Shown here in pieces: positions 35,756 through 44,331 of a stretch of DNA of 64,000 nucleotides; the first letter of the stretch is position 1; each line of letters starts with the position of its first letter. Both the position numbers and the translations under genes were made by a program. The notes under the pieces were generated by a model. That model saw only the letters and a list, made by a program, of their open reading frames with translations. It was not told the DNA's origin and made no database searches. The stretch is from Nitrospira sp. (GTDB taxonomy: Bacteria > Nitrospirota > Nitrospiria > Nitrospirales > Nitrospiraceae): assembly GCA_016873395.1 (NCBI GenBank), contig VGXG01000001.1:1-64000 (forward strand), in the 5' to 3' direction.

Positions 35756-35815
35756 GGGCGGATAGCCGCCGGAGGGGTGGTGCTGCGTTGCCCTCGGTTC
35801 GCATCCGGCCTCCTC

Positions 35816-35844
35816 TTGACGTTTAACGACATCCGTCATACCCT
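35816..35844 (+). promoter_or_regulatory. probable higBA promoter
   Basis: -35 TTGACG (35816-35821), 17-base spacer, weak -10 TACCCT (35839-35844), five bases before the higB GTG; transcription would start within or next to the start codon. Confidence 0.45.
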
Positions 35845-35849
35845 AGAGT

Positions 35850-36131
35850 GTGATCCGGTCATTCCGATCCAAAGAAACCGAGAAGATTTTCAGTCTCCAG
35901 CGGTCCTCGAAATTGCCGCAGAACATTCAGCAAACGGCATTGAGGAAGTTGCGCATGCTGCACCGTTCCATGACGCTGGATGATCTGCGCATCCCGCCGG
36001 CAAACCGGCTTGAAAAGTTGCATGGAGATCGTGAAGGACAGTGGAGCATTCGCATCAACGATCAATGGCGCATTTGCTTCAGGTGGGATGCCGGTGATAC
36101 CTACGAAGTCGAAATTGCCGACTATCATTGA
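35850..36131 (+). CDS. higB: HigB-type RelE-family toxin
   Basis: 93 residues from GTG 35850. RelE/HigB pattern: MIRSFRSKETEKIF, LRKLRMLHRSMTLDDLRIPPANRLEKLHGDREGQWSIRINDQWRICFRWDAGDTYEVEIADYH. The terminal His and the Arg residues of the last strands are those used for ribosome-dependent mRNA cleavage. Toxin precedes antitoxin, as usual for higBA. Thirteen bases separate it from higA. Confidence 0.92.
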   Translation: MIRSFRSKETEKIFSLQRSSKLPQNIQQTALRKLRMLHRSMTLDDLRIPPANRLEKLHGDREGQWSIRINDQWRICFRWDAGDTYEVEIADYH

Positions 36132-36144
36132 GGGGGACAGGAAC

Positions 36145-36450
36145 ATGGCCGCCAATAAGCTTCGTCCGATTCATCCTGGAGAGGTCCTTGAAGAGGAATT
36201 TCTGAAGCCGATGGGGTTGAGCCAAAACCGTCTCGCTGAGGCTCTCGGAGTACCGCCGAGGCGTATCAACGAGATTGTGTTGCACAAGCGTGGAGTGACG
36301 GCGGACACGGCCTTGCGGCTGGCTCGATATTTCGGCAACTCGGCGCAATTTTGGCTCGGACTCCAGATGGACTATGAGTTGGACGCCGCGGAAGCCAAAC
36401 TTGCCGGCAGGCTGAAACGCGAGGTGCAGGTGCCTGCCCTCGCGAAGTAA
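36145..36450 (+). CDS. higA: HigA-type antitoxin
   Basis: 101 residues from ATG 36145 (AGGGGGA site); the frame is open upstream but only this start matches the family. HTH_3 domain: IHPGEVLEEEFLKPMGLSQNRLAEALGVPPRRINEIVLHKRGVTADTALRLARYFGNSAQFWLGLQMDYEL, the standard HigA signature. Represses the operon and neutralises HigB. Confidence 0.95.
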   Translation: MAANKLRPIHPGEVLEEEFLKPMGLSQNRLAEALGVPPRRINEIVLHKRGVTADTALRLARYFGNSAQFWLGLQMDYELDAAEAKLAGRLKREVQVPALAK

Positions 36451-36836
36451 GTCTTGACTGGCGAATGTGCACTCTCACCCTGAAACAGAAAACTCTTGCG
36501 CCAATGGAGAAAGAGTCACCTCCTCTCATCAAAGTTCAGAGACCTCTTGGCAGTCAGAACCGACCCGGTTCTTATCCCGAAGGCACCAAGATTAGTTTCC
36601 TGTAGGGCAGCGCTGGAGACAATAGAAAGGCGTCATAAACTTCAAGTGCGGTTTCGGAGTAATCCCCTCACGGCTCCTCCAGCAACTCAATCTGCCCGGC
36701 CCATTCGTCCTTTGCTTACTCCTCTCCCTGAAATCCCCGAGCGACCGGGACCCAGATGGGCTTGGGAGAAAGATTGCTTACGGCCCTTTGAATGTGTATG
36801 ATCTTTGACAGCGTACACACCGTGGGAGACACAGAC
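36451..36836. other. gap between higBA and vapBC, no supported gene
   Basis: Low-complexity, moderately AT-rich sequence. The open frames present show no ribosome sites or domains. At its right end TGTGTA (36793-36798) and TACACA (36814-36819) form a perfect palindrome around a TTGACA-like box: a candidate VapB operator/promoter 18 bases before vapB. Confidence 0.45.
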
Positions 36837-37046
36837 ATGCGGACCAATATCGTCATTGATGAGCGTTTGATCCGCCAGGCCATGCGCGCCACTGGCCTCA
36901 AGACCAAGCGGGCGGCCGTGGAAGCCGGTTTGAAGCTCTTGGTTCAGGTCAAGGCGCAAGCCAGCATCCGGCGGCTCCGGGGCAAGGTCGCCTGGGACGA
37001 CACCCTGGATGATATGCGCTCAAGCCGGGTCCCGGCGGCGTCGTGA
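36837..37046 (+). CDS. vapB: VapB-type antitoxin (DUF2191-like)
   Basis: 69 residues from ATG 36837. MRTNIVIDERLIRQAMRATGLKTKRAAVEAGLKLLV is the DNA-binding part of the VapB family linked to PIN toxins; the C-terminal RRLRGKVAWDDTLDDMR binds the toxin groove. The last four bases overlap the vapC start (GTGA). Confidence 0.9.
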   Translation: MRTNIVIDERLIRQAMRATGLKTKRAAVEAGLKLLVQVKAQASIRRLRGKVAWDDTLDDMRSSRVPAAS

Positions 37047-37441
37047 CCATCGTGGATACCACGGTCTGGATCGATTACTTCCGTGGAGCCGCCACGCCTG
37101 AGACGGACTGGCTGGACAGAAACCTGCTGCGTCAGCGTCTTGGATTGACCGATTTGATCTTTTGCGAAGTGCTGCAGGGCGTGAGGGATGAGGCGGCATT
37201 CGAGCTGGTTCAGAGGGAGCTGCTCAAGCTTGAAGTATTCCCGACCAGTGGGGTCTCGCTCGCCCTCGCGGCCGCGAAGCATTATCGAACGTTGCGGGCG
37301 CAGGGCCACACGGTCCGGCGCACGATCGACTGTCTGATCGCGACATTCTGCCTTCAGAACGGCCATGCACTCCTGCACAACGATCGCGACTTCGATCCGT
37401 TTGAACAAGCCCTCGGGCTGGCCGTGATTCATCTGTCCTGA
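37043..37441 (+). CDS. vapC: VapC-type PIN-domain ribonuclease toxin
   Basis: 132 residues from GTG 37043. PIN active-site acids: Asp5 (IVDTTVWIDYF), the Glu in LIFCEVLQGV, Asp in TIDCLIATFC and Asp in LLHNDRDFD. A Mg-dependent endoribonuclease that usually cuts tRNA or rRNA. Translationally coupled to vapB. Confidence 0.93.
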   Translation: MTIVDTTVWIDYFRGAATPETDWLDRNLLRQRLGLTDLIFCEVLQGVRDEAAFELVQRELLKLEVFPTSGVSLALAAAKHYRTLRAQGHTVRRTIDCLIATFCLQNGHALLHNDRDFDPFEQALGLAVIHLS

Positions 37442-37542
37442 ATGCTACCACCCTACCTATCACCCATTCCCGGCTTTCTGACCAGCCTATGGCATAATGA
37501 TCCGCCGGGGCACGACTGACACCAGAAGGGGGGGCTTCGCCT

Positions 37543-38154
37543 ATGCTGCGTTATCTCACTATCTTCATGCTGGCCCTCGCTTCAGCCGCTTGCAGTACCC
37601 ACCCAGGAGGGACCGTTATGGCCGACCAGAAGGAATCTTGTACCAGAGATTTGGGCGCCGTTTTTGACGCGCATGTGAGGCATGAGTTCGTGGACTACGA
37701 CGTGGACGCTACAATGCAGACAATGGTCGCCGAGCCCTATCTCCTCCACGTGCCGACGATGACCGGCGGCGCAGGGGCCGAAGAGGTTCGGCGCTTCTAC
37801 ACGCGCTACTTCGTCGGGAAGTGGCCGGCCGACACCAAAGTGACGCGCGTCTCTCGGACCGTCGGCCAAGATCAGGTCGTGGACGAATTGATCGTGAGCT
37901 TCACCCACGATGTCCCGCTCGACTTCATGCTCCCCGGGGTTCCGCCGACCGGCAAGCGCGTGGAACTGCCGCTCGTGGTCGTCATGAAGTTCGAGGGCAG
38001 CAAGATCGCGCACGAACACATCTATTGGGATCAAGCCTCGCTGCTGGTCCAAGTCGGGCTGCTGGACCCAAAGACCCTGCCGGCCGTCGGCGTCGAGCAA
38101 ACCAGAGCGATGCAGGACAAGTCGGTGCCGCTGAACAGGCTCCTGAAACCGTGA
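37543..38154 (+). CDS. lipoprotein with SnoaL/NTF2-like domain
   Basis: 203 residues. Signal peptide with lipobox SAAC (Cys17), then an NTF2-like fold: VFDAHVRHEFVDYDVDATMQTMVAEPYLLHVPTMTGGAGAEEVRRFYTRYFVGKWP, and VVDELIVSFTHD...PLVVVMKFEGSKIAHEHIYWDQASLLVQVGLL. SnoaL-like proteins include cyclases and hydrolases, but many have no known reaction. A secreted version is uncommon. Monocistronic. Confidence 0.75.
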   Translation: MLRYLTIFMLALASAACSTHPGGTVMADQKESCTRDLGAVFDAHVRHEFVDYDVDATMQTMVAEPYLLHVPTMTGGAGAEEVRRFYTRYFVGKWPADTKVTRVSRTVGQDQVVDELIVSFTHDVPLDFMLPGVPPTGKRVELPLVVVMKFEGSKIAHEHIYWDQASLLVQVGLLDPKTLPAVGVEQTRAMQDKSVPLNRLLKP

Positions 38155-38349
38155 CCGCTGGCCGGCGTCGGCGCAAGGCCGTCGTGTCCCTTCACGGCAC
38201 TCCCTCAACGCGACCCGCCCAGTCTGCTCGCCTCCAGCCACTGTGACCTCCCTCAATCCCCCGTCCGGCCTCTGTAAGCATCCCGCCTCGCCCGCTCTCG
38301 CCCTCCTCGTCTCTTGTCTGCTCCCCGCCCCAGGCGTACCATTCAGTCC

Positions 38350-39036
38350 ATGCGTCCCATGCTTCGATGGTCGCGATCCGTCGTCCTCCTTCTGATCGTC
38401 GCTTCAGCCGGGGTAGCTGAAACCGCGCCACCGGAGGGGCCCACGGAGGCGGATCTGGAGGCGGAGTTCAGCCGCGGCCGTGAGGCGCTTCGGGCTTCTC
38501 CCGAGTTCAAGGGCGACGATGCCGAGACGCATTTCCGGCGCGGTGAGGCGCTGGGCCATCGAGGGGATCTGACCGGAGCAATCGAGGAGTATCGGGCTGC
38601 AATCCGGCTGAGGCCGGAGTTTGCCGACGCCTACCGAGGCCTTGGGGTGGTCCTGATGGACCACCATGACTGGGCGGAGGCCGCGGAGGCGCTCCGAGTC
38701 ACGACGCGATTGCGACCGAACGATGGCGAGGCTTTCTATTGGCTGGGCCGATCGCTGATGGGACAAGGGGACTGGACCGGCGCTGCCGCCGCGCTGCGCA
38801 CGGCCACGCAGCTCAAGCCGGATGACGCCGAAGCCTATGCCGATCTCGGTCTCGTGCGTATGGTGCAGGGCGATCCAGCCGGCGCGGTCGAGTCGCTCAC
38901 TCTTGCCGTCCAACTGAAGCCGGATCACGCGGAGGTCCACCACCTGCTTGAGATCGTTCAGACCTACCACCACGACCCGGAGCACGTCATCCGCGCCGCC
39001 CGCCGGATTCTAGAGACTCTCTTCGCTCGCGAATAG
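38350..39036 (+). CDS. secreted TPR-repeat protein
   Basis: 228 residues from ATG 38350. Signal peptide (SVVLLLIVASAGVAE), then four tetratricopeptide repeats (about 60-200) with the DAYRGLGVVLMD, EAFYWLGRSLMGQGD, EAYADLGLVRMVQGD and EVHHLLEIVQ helices. Probably a periplasmic protein-interaction scaffold. Followed by a hairpin array. Confidence 0.8.
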   Translation: MRPMLRWSRSVVLLLIVASAGVAETAPPEGPTEADLEAEFSRGREALRASPEFKGDDAETHFRRGEALGHRGDLTGAIEEYRAAIRLRPEFADAYRGLGVVLMDHHDWAEAAEALRVTTRLRPNDGEAFYWLGRSLMGQGDWTGAAAALRTATQLKPDDAEAYADLGLVRMVQGDPAGAVESLTLAVQLKPDHAEVHHLLEIVQTYHHDPEHVIRAARRILETLFARE

Positions 39037-39050
39037 CGTTGTACGGCAAG

Positions 39051-39131
39051 GCGTCATTCGTAATTCGCCATTCGTATCGGGTGCCAAAGGCAATTTATCC
39101 TCTGCGAATAACGCGTAACGAATGACGAATA
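39051..39131. repeat. intergenic hairpin array, ATTCG/CGAAT family
   Basis: Left arm of TCATTCG/TAATTCG units (39052-39076), right arm of GCGAATAAC/GAATGACGAAT units (39103-39131), loop about 26 bases. Same family as the nuoJ-K and nuoK-L spacers 12 kb away. Confidence 0.8.
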
Positions 39132-39140
39132 CCGGCCTCT

Positions 39141-39716
39141 TCACGGCTTCCAGTCCGGCCGGGTCTCGCTTGAGGAAAGGACCAGGGCCTGGATATCGAG
39201 GCGATGGGCTTCTGGTTGCTGCCAGGTCCGCATGAGAAGGCTCTGGTCGTCACGAGTTTCGATCCAACCAAGGAAGGTCCACTGCGGGGTCGCCGGCAAC
39301 TCTCCCACAAGGCAGGTCTTCGCGCAGAGTCTCAGGGAAATGTGCTCGGTGTCACCGGCCCCGTACACCCAGGCCGCGTAGGTCCCGCCTGGGAGCCTGG
39401 ACAGGGCTCGGATCGGGGCGACGCCGGGCAGGGGCTCCCGGAACAACACAACACGGTCGGCCTGCTCGCGCGGAACGCCGCATTGGGTCGCGGTGGCATA
39501 GACCCACACGGAATATTCCCCGCTCCAGGCATGGCACCCCTCAATGCCGACTTCTGTGGCTCCTCTCCAGTCCGGCGCCCTGATGATCTGCACCGAGGGA
39601 GTCTCCTGCGTCGCCGTGCCTTGAGCCTGGCCAGAAGAAGCCATCGCGGCCCACACGTTGATGGCGAGTACGCCTTCGGCCAGCAGCAGGATGAGGATCA
39701 GGAGCTTCTGTTTCAT
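39141..39716 (-). CDS. secreted protein of unknown function
   Basis: 191 residues from ATG 39716. Signal peptide (LLILILLLAEGVLAINVWA), then a beta-rich domain with four Cys (EGCHAW, ATQCGV, RLCAKTCLVG) likely forming two disulfides, and strands such as YSVWVYATAT and TYAAWVYGAG. No family recognised. The stop lies ten bases from the hairpin array at 39051-39131. Confidence 0.6.
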   Translation of the reverse strand: MKQKLLILILLLAEGVLAINVWAAMASSGQAQGTATQETPSVQIIRAPDWRGATEVGIEGCHAWSGEYSVWVYATATQCGVPREQADRVVLFREPLPGVAPIRALSRLPGGTYAAWVYGAGDTEHISLRLCAKTCLVGELPATPQWTFLGWIETRDDQSLLMRTWQQPEAHRLDIQALVLSSSETRPDWKP

Positions 39717-40111
39717 CACTGGATGCTCCCTTGTAGCGAAATGCCCGATGACGGTCAACGCTTTTACCTTTGGCCGTCTTGGCTTCCCGCAATCAGACGA
39801 CCGTCGCTATCCACCCGATAGCTCATAAAAGAAGCGCATACCTCCAGCGCACCTGCGAGCCAGCCTCCCCGACGAAATAGGTCTTTCGGCCTACCGGACT
39901 CCGCGCAATTTTCACCGGGCCAATCGCCCCAAACCCTTGGCGTTTCAAGGTTTTTCGCTTGACTTGCCCTCATACCTACGGCTAATGTAACGCTCCCTAA
40001 CCATTGCTAAAACTCATGTAACGCTCCTTAATGGCCGATAACGGATAACAGAAACACCGAGGGGAGGCCAGTTTCCAGGACCCTTTCCCCCTCCCGTTTG
40101 AGGAGTCCTCT
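39717..40111. other. gap of 395 bases with structured-looking sequence
   Basis: No supported gene. On the minus strand, 39860-39940 contains interlocking GGTGAAAATTGCGCGG, CCGGTAGGCC and CGAAAGACCTATTTCG segments that could fold, resembling no riboswitch I can name. At 39985-40032 a GTAACGCTCC-containing segment is duplicated (about 31 bases apart); its minus-strand reading, AAGGAGCGTTACATG, looks like a ribosome site with a six-codon ORF. Confidence 0.4.
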
Positions 40112-41317
40112 GTGCACGTCGGACACCCAGGTCTTGTTGCTGAAATTGTTGCGGAAATCCAGGCGTCCGGCCCGATCACTTTTGCCCGCTTCATGGAGCT
40201 GGCCCTCTATCATCCCGAATTCGGCTATTACACGCGCGAATGCGAAGAACTTCACGAAAATAAGATTGGCGAAGATAGAATTGGTTGGTCCGGCGACTAC
40301 TACACCAGCTCGGATGTCCACCCAATTCTCGCCCGCGCAATCGCGCGGCAGGTCCGCCAGGTGGACGAGCTGCTCGGCCGGCCCGATCCATTCACCGTCG
40401 TCGAGATGGGCGCAGGCAAGGGCCTCTTGGCTCGTGACTTTCTGGCTGCCAGCGAGAAGGAGTCGGCGTCATTCTTTCACCGCCTCCGCTATGTCCTGGT
40501 CGAGCGCAGTCCCGCCATGAGAGCCTCGCAACGGGGTCACCTCACTCCCTGGATGAGAACAGCAGGCCGCGTCTCCTGGCTCGACGGTTTGGAGGAACTG
40601 GAAACCGGCAGCGTGACCGGCGTGATACTGTCCAACGAGCTGGTGGATGCCTTTCCCGTTCACCGCATCACGATCGAGGGAGGCGTACCCAAAGAAATCT
40701 TCGTGGACTATGAGGGAGGGCGGCTCTGCGAGCGCGTACAACCTCTCTCGACCCAAGCTCTCTCGGACTATCTGCAACGTCTCGCTCAGTTGGAAATCAC
40801 GCTTCCGGAAGGATACAAGACCGAGATCAACCTGGAGGCCCTTGCCTGGATGACGCAGGTGGCGCGAGCGGTGAAGCGCGGGGTCGTGATCACGATCGAC
40901 TATGGCCACACAGCGCAGGACCTCTACGGACCGGATCGGCGTAGGGGAACCTTCCTGTGCTACCATCACCAAATGGCGTCGGAGGCCCCCTACGAGCGGG
41001 TGGGACTCCAGGACATGACGGCCCACGTGGATTTTACAACCCTGGCGACCGTGGGAGAAGAGTCAGGCCTACACGTGACCGGTTTCACGAATCAGATGAG
41101 CTTCCTGATGGGGCTCGGTGTGGAGCAGCTCATCGAATCGCTAGAGCCGGGCTCGGCGGAGTTCCAGTCGGTCGTCCAGTTATTGAAGCCGGAAGGGATG
41201 GGCCGGACGTTTAAGATTTTGATCCAACACAAGGGAATCGAATCGCCGGAACTGGACGGGCTCCGATTCAAGCCGTTCTTCGGATCGGTGCTGGCCGCGG
41301 CAGAAAGGAGTCATTAG
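40112..41317 (+). CDS. MidA/NDUFAF7-family SAM-dependent methyltransferase
   Basis: 401 residues from GTG 40112. PF02636-type protein: ITFARFMELALYHPEFGYYT, GDYYTSSDVHPIL, the SAM motif FTVVEMGAGKGLLARDFL, YVLVERSPAMRASQ, GVILSNELVDAFPVHRI and GVVITIDYGHTAQDLY. The mitochondrial relative NDUFAF7 dimethylates an arginine of complex I subunit NDUFS2 (NuoD) and is needed for assembly. Lying directly upstream of nuoA, separated only by a hairpin array, it is a plausible complex I assembly factor here. Confidence 0.88.
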   Translation: MHVGHPGLVAEIVAEIQASGPITFARFMELALYHPEFGYYTRECEELHENKIGEDRIGWSGDYYTSSDVHPILARAIARQVRQVDELLGRPDPFTVVEMGAGKGLLARDFLAASEKESASFFHRLRYVLVERSPAMRASQRGHLTPWMRTAGRVSWLDGLEELETGSVTGVILSNELVDAFPVHRITIEGGVPKEIFVDYEGGRLCERVQPLSTQALSDYLQRLAQLEITLPEGYKTEINLEALAWMTQVARAVKRGVVITIDYGHTAQDLYGPDRRRGTFLCYHHQMASEAPYERVGLQDMTAHVDFTTLATVGEESGLHVTGFTNQMSFLMGLGVEQLIESLEPGSAEFQSVVQLLKPEGMGRTFKILIQHKGIESPELDGLRFKPFFGSVLAAAERSH

Positions 41318-41419
41318 TCATCCGTCAATGGTCATTGGTAAGAGAGAAACCTGCTGATCTCCGAATGCCCGATTTGTCTTTCTTCACCATTGACCAATGA
41401 CCGTTGACCATTGACCGGT
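41318..41419. repeat. intergenic hairpin array, TGGTCA/TGACCA family
   Basis: Left arm (41321-41340) and longer right arm (41386-41418, five TTGACC-type units) around a 45-base loop, between the methyltransferase and nuoA. Confidence 0.85.
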
Positions 41420-41426
41420 TTCTTAT

Positions 41427-41798
41427 ATGGGAAACGAAACCGTTCCCCTGAACTACATCCCGATCCTGATCTTCATCGTGATTGCCCTGGGCTTCGGGAT
41501 CGTGTCGCTCCTGGCCGGCTGGGTGGTGCGACCGAGCAAGCCCTATCGGGCCAAGCTGACGCCGTACGAGAGCGGGAGCCCTCTGTTCTCCGACGCGCGT
41601 CTCCAGTTTCCGATGCGGTACTACATCATCGCCATGCTGTTCGTCATCTTCGACATCGAGATCGTGTTCCTGTTCCCCTGGGCGGTGGTCTATCGCAAGC
41701 TGGGGCTGCTCGGGCTGACGGAAATGGGGCTGTTCATCGCCATCCTCCTCGTCGGCTTCTGGTATGCCTGGAAGAAGGGGGCGCTCGAATGGGACTAA
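41427..41798 (+). CDS. nuoA: NADH-quinone oxidoreductase subunit A
   Basis: 123 residues, three membrane helices, with the family signature KLTPYESGSPLFSDARLQFPMRYYIIAMLFVIFDIEIVFLFPWAV. Part of the membrane arm of complex I near the quinone site. First gene of the operon. No convincing ribosome site precedes the ATG, which lies eight bases after a hairpin arm. Confidence 0.96.
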   Translation: MGNETVPLNYIPILIFIVIALGFGIVSLLAGWVVRPSKPYRAKLTPYESGSPLFSDARLQFPMRYYIIAMLFVIFDIEIVFLFPWAVVYRKLGLLGLTEMGLFIAILLVGFWYAWKKGALEWD

Positions 41799-41817
41799 CG
41801 GAGGGGAGCCGATAGCA

Positions 41818-41895
41818 GATGGCATATGGCGTATGGCAAGAAAGAGGGGAAATGAATTCCGCTCCTGCCATCGGCCATAAGCCATCAGCCATATG
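41818..41895. repeat. intergenic hairpin array, ATGGC/GCCAT family (nuoA-nuoB)
   Basis: Left arm 41818-41838, right arm 41866-41895, loop about 27 purine-rich bases. The right arm ends 14 bases before the nuoB ATG with no Shine-Dalgarno. Confidence 0.88.
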
Positions 41896-41909
41896 CTCTT
41901 GAAATTTGC

Positions 41910-42389
41910 ATGGGTTTGTTCGATCGGCAACTGGACGCCAACGTCATCACCACCAACCTCGACTTCCTCGTGGGATGGGCGCGGAAGTCCGCACTCTGGC
42001 CCATGACCTTCGGGTTGGCTTGTTGCGCGATCGAGATGATCGCCACCGTGTCGGCGCGCTACGATCTCGACCGGTTCGGAGCCGGCGTTTTCCGTGCCTC
42101 CCCCCGGCAGGCGGATTTGATGATCGTGGCCGGCACGGTTTGCCGCAAGATGGCACCGGTGATCCGCCGCATCTACGACCAGATGCCGGAGCCGCGCTAC
42201 GTCATCTCAATGGGCTCCTGCGCGACCTCGGGTAACCATTACAACAGTTACAGCGTCGTGCAGGGGGTGGATCAGATCGTCCCGGTGGATGTCTACATCC
42301 CCGGCTGTCCGCCCCGTCCCGAAGCGCTGCTGGACGGCCTGCTCAAGCTGCAAGAGAAGATTCAGCGGGAGAAGGTGTTCGTGAAGTAA
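41910..42389 (+). CDS. nuoB: NADH-quinone oxidoreductase subunit B
   Basis: 159 residues. Holds cluster N2 through Cys38-Cys39 ([10 protein letters not shown]), Cys104 (MGSCATSG) and Cys133 ([10 protein letters not shown]), the terminal FeS cluster that reduces quinone. Peripheral arm subunit contacting NuoD and NuoI. Full length. Start lacks a clear ribosome site. Confidence 0.98.
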   Translation: MGLFDRQLDANVITTNLDFLVGWARKSALWPMTFGLACCAIEMIATVSARYDLDRFGAGVFRASPRQADLMIVAGTVCRKMAPVIRRIYDQMPEPRYVISMGSCATSGNHYNSYSVVQGVDQIVPVDVYIPGCPPRPEALLDGLLKLQEKIQREKVFVK

Positions 42390-42390
42390 G

Positions 42391-42476
42391 AGCGTATGGC
42401 GTATGGCCGATGGCTTATGGCAAGAAATCCGGAATCCATCCGAGCCATTCGCTATACGCCATAAGCTATAAGCTCT
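42391..42476. repeat. intergenic hairpin array, ATGGC/GCCAT family (nuoB-nuoCD)
   Basis: Left arm of four TATGGC-type units (42393-42421), right arm of GCCATAAGC-type units (42443-42474), loop 21 bases. Confidence 0.88.
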
Positions 42477-42485
42477 TTGGTAGCT

Positions 42486-44234
42486 ATGCATCCATTGCTT
42501 GAAACGTTGAAGGCCAAATTCCCCGAGGCGGTCCTGTCGGTCCAGGAGGACCGGGAGCGCGCGGAGCTCTCCGTGCGCGTGGCCGCCGACCGCATCCCGG
42601 ACGTCGCCACTTTCCTCCACGACGATCCTGCGGCCGCGTTCGACCACATCACCGACATCTGCTCGGCCGACTATCCGGATGAGGCAGAGCGTTTCGAGGT
42701 GATCTACCATTTTCTCTCTCTCCCGCACGGAACGAGAATCCGGCTCAAGGCCCGAGTGACGGAGGACGATCCGACGATCCCCTCGGTCACCGGCATCTGG
42801 AAGGGGGCCAACTTCCTGGAACGCGAGGTCTACGACCTCATGGGCATCAAGTTCAGCGGCCATCCGGACCTCCGCCGCATCCTGATGCCGGAGGACTATG
42901 ACGAGGGCCACCCGCTGCGGAAAGACTTCCCCACCGAGGGCAAGGGCTGGCGCAGCCGGTTCGAGTTCATCCCGAGGCTGGACGAACCGGCGGCGGAGAC
43001 CGTCGAGGGGGAAATTTCGGAGGAGAAAAAACGCCCTTTCCTGGCCGAGGAGGCTCCGTCGTCGCGCCGCAAGGAAGAGCTGCTCCTGAACATGGGGCCG
43101 CAGCACCCGGCCACTCATGGCGTGCTGCGGGTCGTGCTGGAGCTGGACGGCGAACGGATCGTCAAGGCCACCCCGGATCTCGGCTATCTGCACCGAGGGG
43201 TGGAGAAGCTGGCCGAAGGGCTGGCCTACATGCAGATCATCCCGCACACGGACCGGCTCGACTACGTCTGCTCGATGACGAACAACTACGCGTACGTCCG
43301 GGCCGTCGAAAAACTATTGGGGCTCGCGGTCCCTGAGCGGGCCGAATATATCCGCACCATCGTGGCCGAGATGCAGCGAATCGTCGGGCACCTGTTCTGG
43401 CTGGGAACCCAGGCCTTGGATATCGGCGCCATGACGGTCTTCTTCTGGACCTTCCGTGAGCGGGAGGTGCTGCTGGACCTCTTCGAAAAACTCTGCGGCG
43501 CCAGGCTGACGCTGAACTACTATCGCATCGGGGGCGTGGACAGCGACTTCACGCCCGATCTTGCAGCCCGCCTCAGCGCGTTTCTGAAGACCTTCCCGGC
43601 GCATATCCAGGAGTACGATGCGCTGCTCCAGATCAACCGCATTTGGGTGGGTCGCACGAAAAACGTGGCGGTCATTTCAGCGGAAGACGCCATCAACTTC
43701 GGCCTCACCGGTCCGGTGCTCCGGGCCTCCGGGGTGGCCTACGACGTGCGCAAGTTGGAGCCCTACGGCGCCTACGGCAAGGTCGAGTGGGAAGTGCCGG
43801 TGGGCAAGAACGGCGACACCTATGACCGGTACTGGGTCCGGATGGAGGAAATGCGGCAGAGTTGCCGAATCATCGCGCAGTGCCTGGAACAAATGCCCGA
43901 AGGACCCATCATTGCGGACGCGCCCCAGATCATCCCGCCTCCCAAGGCGCACGTGATGAGGGACATGGAGAGCCTGATCCACCACTTCATCATCTTCACG
44001 CACGGGTTCAAGCCCCCGAAAGGGGAGACCTACTGCGCGAGCGAAGCGCCCAAGGGCGAGCTGGGGTTCTTCATCATCAGCGACGGGAGCCCGCGCCCCT
44101 ACCGGATGAAGATCCGTTCGCCGTCCTTCGTTCACATGGGGGCTTTCGACCACATGGCGCGGGGTTATCTGATCTCCGACATCATCACGATTTTCGGCAC
44201 CTACGACATCGTGATGGGGGAATGTGACCGATAG
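42486..44234 (+). CDS. nuoCD: NADH-quinone oxidoreductase subunits C and D, fused
   Basis: 582 residues. NuoC part 1-170 (VIYHFLSLPHGTRIRLKARVTEDDPTIPSVTGIWKGANFLEREVYDLMGIKFSGHPDLRRIL), a charged linker (about 175-200), then NuoD (LNMGPQHPATHGVLRVVLELDGE...PDLGYLHRGVEKLAEG and the C-terminal DIITIFGTYDIVMGECDR). NuoD lines the quinone cavity with its conserved His/Tyr. Fusion occurs in several phyla. A TTG at 42477 opens the frame earlier; ATG 42486 is preferred. No ribosome site between hairpin and start. Confidence 0.97.
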   Translation: MHPLLETLKAKFPEAVLSVQEDRERAELSVRVAADRIPDVATFLHDDPAAAFDHITDICSADYPDEAERFEVIYHFLSLPHGTRIRLKARVTEDDPTIPSVTGIWKGANFLEREVYDLMGIKFSGHPDLRRILMPEDYDEGHPLRKDFPTEGKGWRSRFEFIPRLDEPAAETVEGEISEEKKRPFLAEEAPSSRRKEELLLNMGPQHPATHGVLRVVLELDGERIVKATPDLGYLHRGVEKLAEGLAYMQIIPHTDRLDYVCSMTNNYAYVRAVEKLLGLAVPERAEYIRTIVAEMQRIVGHLFWLGTQALDIGAMTVFFWTFREREVLLDLFEKLCGARLTLNYYRIGGVDSDFTPDLAARLSAFLKTFPAHIQEYDALLQINRIWVGRTKNVAVISAEDAINFGLTGPVLRASGVAYDVRKLEPYGAYGKVEWEVPVGKNGDTYDRYWVRMEEMRQSCRIIAQCLEQMPEGPIIADAPQIIPPPKAHVMRDMESLIHHFIIFTHGFKPPKGETYCASEAPKGELGFFIISDGSPRPYRMKIRSPSFVHMGAFDHMARGYLISDIITIFGTYDIVMGECDR

Positions 44235-44239
44235 GAAAA

Positions 44240-44320
44240 GAGCATATGGCGTATAGCCTATAGCAAGAAGGGTCCGGCTCGCTCCGACCATAGGCTATAC
44301 GCTATAAGCCATACGCTCTT
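44240..44320. repeat. intergenic hairpin array, ATGGC/GCCAT family (nuoCD-nuoE)
   Basis: Left arm 44241-44264 with degenerate TATGGC/TATAGC units, right arm 44287-44318, loop 22 bases. Confidence 0.85.
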
Positions 44321-44331
44321 CGGCTAAAAAG

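Noticed and set aside
36496-36801. Gene between higBA and vapBC
   Set aside because: No ribosome site, no domain, and codon pattern unlike neighbours; it ends across the vapB promoter palindrome.
39860-39940. Cobalamin or c-di-GMP riboswitch
   Set aside because: Fragments such as GGTGAAAAT look suggestive, but the conserved cores of these aptamers are absent and downstream genes do not fit.
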